Source of the DNA: DASSBG01 sp963800395
GTDB taxonomy: Bacteria; Pseudomonadota; Gammaproteobacteria; Xanthomonadales; Rhodanobacteraceae
Reading direction: 5' to 3'
NCBI GenBank assembly: GCA_963800395.1
Contig: CAWDBD010000028.1
Location: forward strand, 62,001 to 126,000
DNA length: 64,000 bases
Notes under the pieces: generated by a model
Databases searched by the model: none
The model's input: only the letters and a program-made list of their open reading frames with translations
What the model was told of the DNA's origin: nothing
In this document: positions 16,433-24,903 of the stretch, piece by piece
Layout of the letters: every line of letters starts with the position of its first letter
Position numbering within the stretch: position 1 is the first letter of the stretch
Made by a program: the position numbers and the translations under genes

Positions 16433-18043
16433 ATGCCCGAAACCCAGACACCCAACCCCGAAGTCCGTCAGGACTCTGCCGCCCGGATTCATGAGGACAA
16501 GATCCTCATCCTCGATTTTGGCGCGCAGTACACACAGCTGATCGCCCGGCGCGTGCGCGAGCTTGGCGTGTATTGCGAGATCTGGGCCTGGGATCATGAC
16601 CCCGAGCAGGTAGCCGCTTTTGGTGCGCGTGGCATCATCCTGTCCGGTGGCCCCGAATCGACCCTGCTTGTGGATGCACCGACGGCGCCACAGCAGGTGT
16701 TTGACGCCGGTGTGCCCATACTGGGCATCTGCTACGGCATGCAGACCCTGGCCAAGCAGTTCGGCGGCAGCACCGAATCGGACGATGGACGCGAATACGG
16801 CCATGCCGAGATCGACATCATCGCGGAGGGGCGTCTGTTCGAAGGCCTGGACGACCATGACGGCGCCGGCCGTCTGGATGTATGGATGAGTCACGGCGAT
16901 CACGTCGCCACGGTGCCGCCCGGGTTCGAAGTCACAGCGCGCAATGCACGCGTGCCGGTGGCCGCCATGGCCAATGAGGACAAGCGCTGGTACGGCGTGC
17001 AGTTCCATCCCGAGGTGACGCACACGAAGCAGGGTGGGGCGCTGCTGAAGCGTTTCATGATGGATATCTGCGGCTGTCGCGCCTTGTGGACGGCACCGGC
17101 GATCATCGCCGACCAGGTGGCGCGGGTGCGCGAGCAGGTCGGTGACGACCACGTGCTGCTGGGCCTGTCGGGTGGCGTCGATTCATCGGTGGTGGCGGCG
17201 CTGCTGCACGAGGCTATTGGCGACCAGCTCACCTGCGTTTTTGTCGATACCGGCCTGCTGCGCTACAAGGAAGGCGACCAGGTCATGGACACCATGGCCG
17301 AGCACATGGGCGTGAAGGTGATCCGGGTCGATGCCGCCGACGAGTATTTCGCCGCACTCGAGGGCGTGGCTGATCCGGAGGCCAAGCGCAAGATCATCGG
17401 CAACCTGTTCATCGACATCTTCGACCGCGAGGCGGAAAAGCTCGAGGGCGTGAAGTGGCTGGCCCAGGGCACCATCTACCCGGACGTGATCGAATCGGCC
17501 GGCAGCAGCACGGGCAAGGCCCATGTCATCAAGAGCCACCACAATGTCGGTGGCCTGCCCGAGCATATGAAACTCAAGCTGATCGAGCCCTTGCGTGAAC
17601 TGTTCAAGGACGAGGTCCGGCGCATCGGCGTGGAGCTGGGCCTGCCGCGCGAGATGGTCTACCGTCATCCATTTCCTGGCCCGGGCCTGGGCGTGCGCAT
17701 CCTCGGCGAGGTCAAGCGCGAGTACGCCGAGTTGCTGGCCCGCGCCGACGCCATTTTCATCGAGGAACTCAGGGCCGCCGACTTGTACGACAAGACCAGC
17801 CAGGCTTTCGCCGTGTTCCTGCCGGTGCGCTCGGTCGGCGTGGTTGGCGACGCCCGCGCCTACGAGTGGGTGATAGCGCTGCGCGCGGTGGAAACAATCG
17901 ACTTCATGACCGCGCACTGGGCGGAATTGCCCTATGCCTTTCTCGCCAGGGTTTCCAACCGGATAATCAATGAGTTGAAGGGCATTTCTCGCGTTGTCTA
18001 TGACATCAGCGGCAAGCCGCCCGCGACCATTGAGTGGGAGTAG
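16433..18043 (+). CDS. guaA: GMP synthase (glutamine-hydrolysing)
   Basis: Converts XMP to GMP using glutamine and ATP. The 536 residues consist of an N-terminal class I glutamine amidotransferase domain with nucleophile Cys100 (GICYGMQTLA) and His/Glu in VQFHPEVTHT, an ATP-pyrophosphatase domain with P-loop GLSGGVDSSV, and the C-terminal dimerisation domain ending DISGKPPATIEWE. An N-terminal stretch of about 20 residues precedes the usual KILILDFGAQYTQL start, so a later start is possible. Confidence 0.96.
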   Translation: MPETQTPNPEVRQDSAARIHEDKILILDFGAQYTQLIARRVRELGVYCEIWAWDHDPEQVAAFGARGIILSGGPESTLLVDAPTAPQQVFDAGVPILGICYGMQTLAKQFGGSTESDDGREYGHAEIDIIAEGRLFEGLDDHDGAGRLDVWMSHGDHVATVPPGFEVTARNARVPVAAMANEDKRWYGVQFHPEVTHTKQGGALLKRFMMDICGCRALWTAPAIIADQVARVREQVGDDHVLLGLSGGVDSSVVAALLHEAIGDQLTCVFVDTGLLRYKEGDQVMDTMAEHMGVKVIRVDAADEYFAALEGVADPEAKRKIIGNLFIDIFDREAEKLEGVKWLAQGTIYPDVIESAGSSTGKAHVIKSHHNVGGLPEHMKLKLIEPLRELFKDEVRRIGVELGLPREMVYRHPFPGPGLGVRILGEVKREYAELLARADAIFIEELRAADLYDKTSQAFAVFLPVRSVGVVGDARAYEWVIALRAVETIDFMTAHWAELPYAFLARVSNRIINELKGISRVVYDISGKPPATIEWE

Positions 18044-18076
18044 CGCCCTGCCCGCGGCAGAACTTGCAAAAACGAG

Positions 18077-18246
18077 CGCGAAGGACGCAGAGAGCGCAGA
18101 GAAATCAGGAGCAGGAACTCCCAGCTTGCCAGGGCGTGTATCCGCCGGATGAGGCACGCATGCAACCTGTACGATCCGGCTTCAGACGGCACAACGGCCG
18201 TGTTGCAATTCAAATGATCTTTTTCGCGTCCTTTGCGTCCTTCGCG
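18077..18246. repeat. MITE-like element with imperfect terminal inverted repeats
   Basis: A 13-bp sequence CGCGAAGGACGCA at 18077-18089 recurs inverted at 18234-18246. The similarity extends imperfectly inward for about 20 bp more on each side (GAGAGCGCAGAGAAATCA against AAGGACGCGAAAAAGATCA). The enclosed 144 bp have no good ORF. The element fills most of the guaA-tadA spacer. GCGAAGGACGC-type strings are dispersed in many bacterial genomes, but no target-site duplication was identified here. Confidence 0.5.
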
Positions 18247-18273
18247 GATTGAGCCCCTTTCAGAACTCCTGAT

Positions 18274-18780
18274 ATGCCTGTCACTGCCATGACAAAACCG
18301 CCGCAGCCAAACAACTGGGATGATTTCAGCGATACCGACCGCCAGTGGATGCAGCGGGCGCTGGCGCTGGCTGAGCATGCGCGCGATGCCGAGAACGAGA
18401 TCCCGGTGGGCGCGGTGTTGGTGCTGGATGGCGAGTTGATCGGCGAGGGCTGGAACCGCAACATCACCCTGCATGACCCCACCGCGCATGCCGAGATCGT
18501 GGCCTTGCGCCAGGCCGGCCTGAAGTGGCGCAACCATCGCCTCACCGGTGCCACGTTGTACGTGACGCTGGAGCCATGCAGCATGTGCGCGATGGCGCTG
18601 ATCCATGCACGGGTGGCGCGGGTGGTATACGCCGCGGACGATCCCAAGACCGGCGCGGCGGGCAGCGTGTTCGACACACTGGTGTCTGAACGACACAATC
18701 ACCGCATCGAGGTGCAGGGCGGGCTGATGGCGGAGCAATCGGCCGAACTGCTGCGCACGTTCTTCCGGGCGCGACGCTGA
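18274..18780 (+). CDS. tadA: tRNA-specific adenosine deaminase TadA
   Basis: Deaminates A34 to inosine in tRNA-Arg(ACG). The 168 residues carry the zinc and catalytic motif TAHAEIVAL (His and Glu) and PCSMCAMAL (two Cys ligands), the cytidine-deaminase-fold signature, with KTGAAGSVFD as the TadA-specific follow-up. Two ATGs in frame (18274 and 18289) are both possible; neither has a strong Shine-Dalgarno sequence. guaA-tadA adjacency is seen in related genomes. Confidence 0.93.
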   Translation: MPVTAMTKPPQPNNWDDFSDTDRQWMQRALALAEHARDAENEIPVGAVLVLDGELIGEGWNRNITLHDPTAHAEIVALRQAGLKWRNHRLTGATLYVTLEPCSMCAMALIHARVARVVYAADDPKTGAAGSVFDTLVSERHNHRIEVQGGLMAEQSAELLRTFFRARR

Positions 18781-19199
18781 ACAGGCAGATCCTGGTGATC
18801 TTCCGGTTTGCTGGTGTGGCGATTGGCCCGACAACACCTGGCTGATGCAGCATTTCGTCATCCTGGGGCTGCTGCAGGCGAAACCCGGGACCTATTTGCA
18901 TGCTCGACTACACGGTACTATTCAACAAGATCAAAATGGATCCCGGATCGCCGCTGCGCGGCGTCCAGGATGACGAGCATGCCAATCCGCTGCTCCCGCC
19001 TTACGTCCCGGATGAACAACCTACTGGGAAATCACAGCTAATCCTCCGGGCCATCGGCTACGCCGATGTTCGCTTTCGGCAATCCTGCCTCAGCGTTGGG
19101 GTCACCACTTTCGCGGTGCCCAGGATGACGAGCCATCCGTGACACCAGTCGATGCCAAACCTCTGGCGTTGGGTTGCAGCTCAGCCTTGAACCGATAGC
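18781..19199. other. Repeat-bearing spacer between tadA and pxpB
   Basis: No gene is supported in these 419 bp. They hold a REP-like hairpin (separate entry), and the 13-mer CAGGATGACGAGC occurs at 18966-18978 and again at 19121-19133. No clear promoter for the pxp genes was recognised. Confidence 0.6.
18940..18971. repeat. REP-like hairpin
   Basis: ATCC-C-GGA-T-CGCCGC pairs with GCGGCG-TCC-A-GGAT across a TGC loop: 13 base pairs with one bulged T and one C-A mismatch. The right arm continues into GACGAGC, and part of it recurs 155 bp downstream. Hairpins of this type (GGATCCCGG ... GGATGACG) are dispersed in many proteobacteria. Confidence 0.55.
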
Positions 19200-19943
19200 A
19201 TGGCTGCGATGATGCTTGAAAAACCCAATCCACACTTCGAGGCAATCAGCGAGTCGGCGCTGCTGGTGCATCTGGAGCAGCGTATCGAGCCGGAGGTCAA
19301 TGCGCGCGTGCAAGCACTGTGCGCACGCATCGAGCGGGCTGACATCGAGGGGCTGACTGGCATCATGCCGGCTTACGCCAGTGTCCTGATCCGGTTCGAT
19401 CCCGATGCCTGGCGCGAACATGATGGCACCGATCCGCACGCAGCCCTGTGGCAGCGCGTGTGCCCGCACGTGCAAGCGGTATGCGCATCGGACTACCCGG
19501 CCGAGGAAGTGCCGGGCGCGCTGCATCGGCTGCCGGTGTGCTATGGCAACGAGCACGGTGAGGATCTGGCCTCGGTTGCGGAGCATTGCGGAATGAGTGT
19601 TGATGAAGTCATCAGGCTTCACAGCGAACGAGAATACCGCGTTGCCATGCTCGGATTCGCGCCCGGCTTCGCCTATCTGCTGGGGCTGGATCCGGCCCTG
19701 CAGATGGCACGCCACGAGCAGCCGCGCACGCGCGTGCCGGCCGGCTCGGTCGGCATCGGCGGCGCCCAGACGGGAATCTACCCGCGCCAGTTGCCGGGCG
19801 GCTGGCAGCTGCTCGGTCGCACGCCGGTGCCCCTTTTCGATGCGCAACACAATCCGCCCGCGCTGCTGGCACCCGGTGATCGCGTCCGCTTCGAACCGAT
19901 CGACGCAGAGGAATTCGACAAGCAGGCGAGGACATCCCGATGA
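19200..19943 (+). CDS. pxpB: 5-oxoprolinase subunit PxpB (KipI-like)
   Basis: Subunit of the ATP-dependent 5-oxoprolinase PxpABC that opens pyroglutamate to glutamate. The 247-residue KipI/DUF213 protein has the family landmarks LPVCYG, VAMLGFAPGFAYLLGLDP, RVPAGSVGIGGAQTGIYP and LPGGWQLLGRTPVPLFD. The gene overlaps pxpC by four bases and is followed by pxpA, the complete operon. The ATG at 19200 is used; in-frame Mets at residues 4 and 5 are alternatives. Confidence 0.92.
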   Translation: MAAMMLEKPNPHFEAISESALLVHLEQRIEPEVNARVQALCARIERADIEGLTGIMPAYASVLIRFDPDAWREHDGTDPHAALWQRVCPHVQAVCASDYPAEEVPGALHRLPVCYGNEHGEDLASVAEHCGMSVDEVIRLHSEREYRVAMLGFAPGFAYLLGLDPALQMARHEQPRTRVPAGSVGIGGAQTGIYPRQLPGGWQLLGRTPVPLFDAQHNPPALLAPGDRVRFEPIDAEEFDKQARTSR

Positions 19944-20917
19944 CGCTTCGTGTGCTCAAGACAGGTCCCCTGACCACGCCCCAGGACGGCGGGCGGCCCG
20001 GCCATGCGCAATTCGGCATCGGTCGCTCCGGTGCGGCCGACAGGCCGGCATTCATGCTGGCCAATCAGCTGGTCGGCAACCCGGTTGATGCCTGCGTGCT
20101 GGAAATGACCCTGATGGGACCGGAGCTGCAACTCGAGGCCGACTGCTGGCTGGCCCTGACCGGGGCGCCGCTGCCGCAGGCGACGATCGATGACCGGCCC
20201 TGGCCGATGTGGCGGCCGGTGCACGCAAGGGCCGGCAGCCGGCTCAAGCTGGGCGGCATGGCTTCAGGCTGCCGCAGCTACCTGGCCGTGGCCGGCGGCA
20301 TCGATGTCGAACCGTGGCTGGGCAGTCGCGCCTGCGACGTCAACGCCGGCCTGGGCCCGCCGCCACTGGCCGAGGGCGATCGTGTGCCGCTCGGCCAGCC
20401 GGATCATGCGCTGGCTGCGGGAGACGACTGGTCGCTGGATCCTGCACCGTGGTTCGACCACGACGCAGATCGTCCGCTGCGACTGCTGCGCAGCTCCCAT
20501 ACCCGCCTGCTCGATGAACCTTCGCTGCGCAAACTGACCAGCGAGACCTTCACGGTGCATGCCGACAGCAACCGCGTGGGCAGCCGCCTGGACGGGCCGC
20601 GCCTTGCACTCGCCGCGGACACCGAGATCATCAGTGCCGGCAGCGTGGCCGGCAGCGTGCAGCTTCCCCCGGGCGGACAGCCGATCGTGTTCGGCTGCGA
20701 GCATCCGGTCAGCGGCGGCTATCCGCGCATCGCCCAGCTGATCGAGGCCGATCTGCCGCGCATGGCTCAGCGCAGGCCGGGCGATGCATTGTGCTTTTGC
20801 TGGGTGTCCATGGACGAGGCGCTCGAGGCTCGGCACACAGCGCGCGCGTTGCTTGCGCAGATGCGCTGGCAGATCAACAACCGATTGCAACGTCAGGATC
20901 CGGAGCAGGCCGCATGA
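19940..20917 (+). CDS. pxpC: 5-oxoprolinase subunit PxpC (biotin-dependent carboxyltransferase-like)
   Basis: Second subunit of 5-oxoprolinase, of the KipA/DUF183 family once annotated as urea amidolyase-like. The 325 residues contain VLKTGPLTTPQDGGRPG, FGIGRSGAADRPAFMLAN, CRSYLAVAGGIDV and VFGCEHPVSGGYPRIAQLI, all family signatures. ATGA overlaps on both sides imply tight stoichiometric coupling with pxpB and pxpA. Confidence 0.92.
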   Translation: MTLRVLKTGPLTTPQDGGRPGHAQFGIGRSGAADRPAFMLANQLVGNPVDACVLEMTLMGPELQLEADCWLALTGAPLPQATIDDRPWPMWRPVHARAGSRLKLGGMASGCRSYLAVAGGIDVEPWLGSRACDVNAGLGPPPLAEGDRVPLGQPDHALAAGDDWSLDPAPWFDHDADRPLRLLRSSHTRLLDEPSLRKLTSETFTVHADSNRVGSRLDGPRLALAADTEIISAGSVAGSVQLPPGGQPIVFGCEHPVSGGYPRIAQLIEADLPRMAQRRPGDALCFCWVSMDEALEARHTARALLAQMRWQINNRLQRQDPEQAA

Positions 20918-21684
20918 ACAAGTACATCGATCTCAATTGCGACATGGGTGAATCCTTCGGTGCCTGGAACATGGGCGCCGATCGCGAGGTGATGCCGTGG
21001 GTCACCTCGGTCAACATTGCCTGCGGCTATCACGCCGGTGATCCCGTGACCATGCGCGCCACGGTGCGCGCGGCGATGGAGGCAGGCGTGGCCCTCGGCG
21101 CGCATGTGGCCTTGCCGGATCTGATGGGTTTCGGTCGCCGGGCGATGGCGGTGTCTCCCGGTGACCTGCATGCCATGACCATCGTGCAGATGGGCGCGCT
21201 GGTGGCCATGGCGCGCAGCGAACAGGGCAGGGTGGGGCACCTGAAGCCGCATGGCGCGCTTTATCACATGGCCGAAAGCGAGCCGGACCTGGCCGAGGCG
21301 ATTGTGTCCGCAGTCGCCAGCCTCGACCCGGATGTGCGCATTGTCGGCCTGGCCGGCGGCATGCTGGTCGCCAGGGCGCGAGAAGCGGGCCTTGCTTGTG
21401 CCGAAGAGGGCTTCGTCGACCGCCGCTACCAGCAGGACGGCTCGCTCGAGCCGCGCGGCACGCAGGGCGCGGTGATCGAGAACCCGGAGCAGGCGCTCGA
21501 GCAGGCGCTCGCGCTGGCCCGGGACGGGCAGGCCCCACTCGCCGAAGGCGGGCATGTCCGGGTGCGTGCCGATACCTTGTGCGTCCATGGCGATCGCGAC
21601 AATGCCGCCGAGTTCGCACGAACCATTCATGAAGGCCTGCGCAAGGCCGGGGTTGAATTGCGTGCGCTCGGCCCCGAGTCATGA
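20914..21684 (+). CDS. pxpA: 5-oxoprolinase subunit PxpA (LamB/YcsF family)
   Basis: Third subunit of 5-oxoprolinase. The 256 residues begin YIDLNCDMGESFGAWNMG, the YcsF signature with metal-binding residues, followed by VNIACGYHAGDP, KPHGALYH and EGFVDRRYQQDGSL. The start ATG overlaps the pxpC stop; an upstream in-frame Met at 20791 lies inside pxpC and is rejected. A YfcG-like GST gene follows after 28 bp and may be co-transcribed. Confidence 0.94.
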   Translation: MNKYIDLNCDMGESFGAWNMGADREVMPWVTSVNIACGYHAGDPVTMRATVRAAMEAGVALGAHVALPDLMGFGRRAMAVSPGDLHAMTIVQMGALVAMARSEQGRVGHLKPHGALYHMAESEPDLAEAIVSAVASLDPDVRIVGLAGGMLVARAREAGLACAEEGFVDRRYQQDGSLEPRGTQGAVIENPEQALEQALALARDGQAPLAEGGHVRVRADTLCVHGDRDNAAEFARTIHEGLRKAGVELRALGPES

Positions 21685-21712
21685 AGGTACTGAAAGCCGA
21701 CACAGAGCCGAC

Positions 21713-22396
21713 ATGATTGAACTGCACTACTGGCCGACACCCAACGGCCACAAGATCACGATGTTCCTGGAAGAGACCGGCCTGGACTACGAGATTCACC
21801 CGGTCGACATAGGCTCGGGCGACCAGCACAAGCCCGAATTCCTCGAGATTTCACCCAACGGCAAAATGCCGGCGATCGTCGACCGCGCGCCGGCCGACGG
21901 CGGGCCGCCGATCAGCGTGTTCGAATCCGGCGCCATCCTGCAGTACCTGGCGGAAAAGAGCGGCAAGCTGATCCCGGGCGACCTGCGCGGTCGCATCACG
22001 GTGCTGGAATGGCTGTCCTGGCAGGTGGCCGGTCTGGGGCCGATGCTGGGCCAGAACCACCACTTCAGCAACTATGCACCGGAGAAGATCCCCTATGCGA
22101 TCAAGCGCTACCAGAATGAAACCCGGCGCCTGTATCGTGTGCTGGACGCGCAGCTGAAGGATCGCACCTACATTGTCGGCGACAGCTACAGCATCGCCGA
22201 CATTGCCTGCTATCCATGGGTCGTGGCCGGCAACTTCCACGATGTGGACATGGAAGCACTGCCGCACCTCAAGGCCTGGTGCGATGCCATAAAGGAAAGG
22301 CCGGCCACCCGACGAGCCTATGAGATCGGTTCTCGTTACAGCAGCAAGGCAAGCGACGAGGAACGCGCGCAGAACCTGTTCGGCCAACGCGCATGA
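21713..22396 (+). CDS. yfcG: YfcG-like glutathione S-transferase/disulfide reductase
   Basis: Cytosolic GST-family protein of 227 residues resembling E. coli YfcG, a glutathione-dependent disulfide-bond oxidoreductase. The N-terminal thioredoxin fold has TPNGHKITMFLEETGLDYE, SPNGKMPAIVD and FESGAILQYLAEK. The C-terminal helical domain has GPMLGQNHHFSNYAPEKIPYAI and YSIADIACYPWV, the latter the N-capping box. The in-frame upstream reading lies inside pxpA, so the ATG before IELHYWPTP is used. Its place after 5-oxoprolinase genes suggests a glutathione-metabolism setting. Confidence 0.9.
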   Translation: MIELHYWPTPNGHKITMFLEETGLDYEIHPVDIGSGDQHKPEFLEISPNGKMPAIVDRAPADGGPPISVFESGAILQYLAEKSGKLIPGDLRGRITVLEWLSWQVAGLGPMLGQNHHFSNYAPEKIPYAIKRYQNETRRLYRVLDAQLKDRTYIVGDSYSIADIACYPWVVAGNFHDVDMEALPHLKAWCDAIKERPATRRAYEIGSRYSSKASDEERAQNLFGQRA

Positions 22397-22409
22397 GCGC
22401 ACGGAATAC

Positions 22410-22431
22410 CGCCGGTCCTGGTGGACCGGCG
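22410..22431. terminator. Bidirectional hairpin between convergent GST and porin genes
   Basis: CGCCGGTCC and GGACCGGCG form a perfect 9-bp stem around a TGGT loop, 14 bp after the GST stop and 18 bp after the porin stop on the other strand. There is no T-tract on either side, so intrinsic termination would be inefficient. Confidence 0.5.
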
Positions 22432-22448
22432 AGACAGCAGGTGCGGCC

Positions 22449-23792
22449 TCAGAAGTAGAAGCCGAAATTGATGTTGAAGCGGTGCTCGACCTTGCCGTCG
22501 CCGGCCATGCTGCCACCAATGAACGGCTGGTTGCGTCCGGTAACGAAGTCAAAGTAGGTGTAGAGATAGCCGGCCGAGGCACCCACGCCAAGGACATTCA
22601 TGTAGGTCATCGGCAGCCCGCCGGACTTGTGGTAGATGCGCGAGTAGTCGTTGTAGAAATCGAGACTGCGAATCGGCCCCCAGTCAACCGGCTGGCTGTA
22701 GCGTGCATTGAGCGACCAGCCGTTGGCGCTGGCCGCGATGGTGTCATAGAAGGCATAGGCGCCTACTGCCAGACGCGTGGCGTTGCTGTCGGTGTTGTAG
22801 TCGTAGCGCAGCGCCTGGGCCTGGAAGTTCCAGTTCTTGTAGTCGACATCGGTGTGCAGTGCCCACGCGTTGTAGTCGCCGATACTGTTGCTCGGCCCCT
22901 CCAGGTTGCCGCGCAGGGCCGACGCTCCGACTTCCCAGTTGAAATCCTCTGCGGGCTTGAATGTGTAGGCCACCCGCGCCGCAGCCGTGTCGGTGCTGCC
23001 GGCAGGGTGCTGCGGGTTGTCATAAATGCCTTCATCGGCTCCGCGCACGCCGACGACGTTGTACGAGTAGCTGTTTGAGCGGTCGCTGACGTAGCCGTCC
23101 ACACCACCCATGGCGTCGTTCTTGAAGAAAGCCAACTGCACGTTCCAGGGGCTGCCCGAGTACACGTACTCGACGCCCGCGTGATAGGTGTCCTCCAGTC
23201 CAATGTAGTAGTTGGAGCTGAAGAAATAGTTGTGCGAGTTGAAGGCCTGGTTTCCGAACGGGATGCGCGTCAAGCCGAGCTGGATCTGCGAGTCATCGCT
23301 GAAGTGGTGCCCTATCCACGCGTACTTGATTGCGCTCATGTACTGGAACCAGCGCCACTCGGCATTCAGGTCGATACCCTTGTAGGTACCGCGCATGTTG
23401 AGCCGGAATATATCGAAGTCGGTATCGCCGGTGCGATCCTTGTTGTTGCTGTTGTAGCTTTCGTAGCTGTACTGGAAGCGCATCGCCCCACCGAACTCGA
23501 TGCCTTCCTTCGAGGCTTTCTTGTCCTTCTTGCGGGCCTTGGCCAGTTCCTCTATCTGTTCCTTGTTCTTCCTGGTGGTCTGGCTCTGTTCGGCATCGGT
23601 GGCCTTCTGCTCGGCCTGTTGCTGGCGCAACGCGTCGAGCTGCTTCTGCAGTGCGCTGATCTGCGCCTGCATTGCTTCCATCTTCTTGCTGACCGCATCG
23701 TCGGATTGCTGGTCGGCCAGGGCCACGCCCGGCAGCAGGCAGGCCGTGCCCAGGCACAGTGCCATGCAGCGTGAAAGATACTTGCCATCCAT
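22449..23792 (-). CDS. Outer-membrane porin with N-terminal coiled coil
   Basis: Beta-barrel outer-membrane protein of 447 residues. A signal peptide (MALCLGTACLLPGVALA) is followed by a periplasmic coiled coil at about 25-85, rich in Gln/Lys/Glu heptads (KKMEAMQAQISALQKQLDAL). The barrel shows alternating aromatic strands and the C-terminal Phe signature FGFYF read by BAM. It resembles phosphate-selective or carbohydrate-type porins, but the substrate is not evident. The start is set at ATGGATGGC with GGGGAGAGA just upstream. It is the last gene after proV-proW-proX on the same strand, 85 bp after proX, which suggests it brings the transporter's substrate across the outer membrane. Confidence 0.82.
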   Translation of the reverse strand: MDGKYLSRCMALCLGTACLLPGVALADQQSDDAVSKKMEAMQAQISALQKQLDALRQQQAEQKATDAEQSQTTRKNKEQIEELAKARKKDKKASKEGIEFGGAMRFQYSYESYNSNNKDRTGDTDFDIFRLNMRGTYKGIDLNAEWRWFQYMSAIKYAWIGHHFSDDSQIQLGLTRIPFGNQAFNSHNYFFSSNYYIGLEDTYHAGVEYVYSGSPWNVQLAFFKNDAMGGVDGYVSDRSNSYSYNVVGVRGADEGIYDNPQHPAGSTDTAAARVAYTFKPAEDFNWEVGASALRGNLEGPSNSIGDYNAWALHTDVDYKNWNFQAQALRYDYNTDSNATRLAVGAYAFYDTIAASANGWSLNARYSQPVDWGPIRSLDFYNDYSRIYHKSGGLPMTYMNVLGVGASAGYLYTYFDFVTGRNQPFIGGSMAGDGKVEHRFNINFGFYF

Positions 23793-23877
23793 TAATCTCT
23801 CCCCAGTCCTCATTGGCAAAGGGTCGGGGCGCGATCCGCGCCCCGGTGCATCGTTTACTCGGTGTGGGCTACAGGCA

Positions 23878-24849
23878 TCATGACCCGGATGTCCACGACT
23901 GCACGGCTTCCGGATGGTCCTTGATCCACTGCCTGGCGTTGTCCTCGGGCGTAGTGCCGTCCTTCTGATTCATGGCCATGACCTGTTCCATCTGCTTGGC
24001 GGTCCATTGATAGGCATCGAGGATGGCATAGGCACCCGGCATGTCCTGCTTCAGGCCCTTGCGCGCAAGCGTGTCGATACTGTCGGGTTCGCCGTAGACG
24101 CCCTTGGGATCGTCCAGGTACTTCAGGTCCCAGCGTGCCCACATCCAGTGCGGCGACCATCCGGTGACCACGACCCACTGCTTTGAGTCGATCGCGCTTT
24201 TCAGTGCCGCAGTCATGGTGGCGCCGCTGCCGCTGACCAGTTTGAGGGGCAGGTCGTACTGCTTCACCACATCCTGGGTCAGCCCCATTTCACCGGCGCC
24301 GGGATCGATGCCGATGATCCGGTTCTGGAACTTGTCGGCATTGGCACTCAGGTCGGCAATCGAGTCGATGGTGACGTAATCAGGCACCACCAGTCCCAGC
24401 TTGGTGCCTTTGTTCAGATTGGGCCCCAGGTTGTCGAGTCGATCCTTGGTCTTTGCGTAGTAGTTCTTGTGCGTGGTCGGCAGCCACGCGCACACGGTTG
24501 CATCGGCATCGCCACCGGCGATCGCGGCATAAAGCGCTGCAGCGCTGACCGAGGTGGTCTTGACGTCATAGCCCTGGCTTTCCAGCACGGCCTTGATCAC
24601 CTCGGTGGATGCGACGCAGCTGGACCACTCGACGTAGACCAGGTTGATGTTGCCGCCGGATTCCGGCGCTGCCTGTTCCGACATCGGGGCAGGGGATGCG
24701 GCCGTGCTGGCGGCACTCATGGCACTGCCATCGCCCGGTCCCTCGGTGGTCGTGCCTTCATTGCCGCCGCCGGAACAGCCGGCTAGAGCGAGACTGCCAA
24801 GAATCAGGCTGGCAATCATCGGCTTGGCAAGTTTGCGTAGGTTCTGCAT
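23878..24849 (-). CDS. proX: Glycine betaine/proline-type ABC transporter substrate-binding lipoprotein
   Basis: Periplasmic OpuAC-type binding protein for quaternary amines, 323 residues. The lipobox LALAGC marks lipidation, and a Gly/Ser/Thr/Pro-rich tether follows. The domain includes NLVYVEWSSCVASTEVIKAVLE, GDADATVCAWLPTTHKNYY and WVVVTGWSPHWMWARWDLKYL; the Trp-rich parts would make the aromatic box for trimethylammonium. A GGAGG motif 8 nt before the ATG fixes this start over the longer reading. It lies 54 bp after proW. The ligand could be betaine, choline, carnitine or proline betaine. Confidence 0.88.
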   Translation of the reverse strand: MQNLRKLAKPMIASLILGSLALAGCSGGGNEGTTTEGPGDGSAMSAASTAASPAPMSEQAAPESGGNINLVYVEWSSCVASTEVIKAVLESQGYDVKTTSVSAAALYAAIAGGDADATVCAWLPTTHKNYYAKTKDRLDNLGPNLNKGTKLGLVVPDYVTIDSIADLSANADKFQNRIIGIDPGAGEMGLTQDVVKQYDLPLKLVSGSGATMTAALKSAIDSKQWVVVTGWSPHWMWARWDLKYLDDPKGVYGEPDSIDTLARKGLKQDMPGAYAILDAYQWTAKQMEQVMAMNQKDGTTPEDNARQWIKDHPEAVQSWTSGS

Positions 24850-24903
24850 GTGCAATACCTCCATTGGAGAAATGTTTGTGTCAGTGAATGGTGCTTGCGC
24901 GAG

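Noticed and set aside
18900..19142. 80-codon open frame in the tadA-pxpB spacer
   Set aside because: It runs through the REP-like hairpin and the repeated 13-mer, so the frame is incidental.
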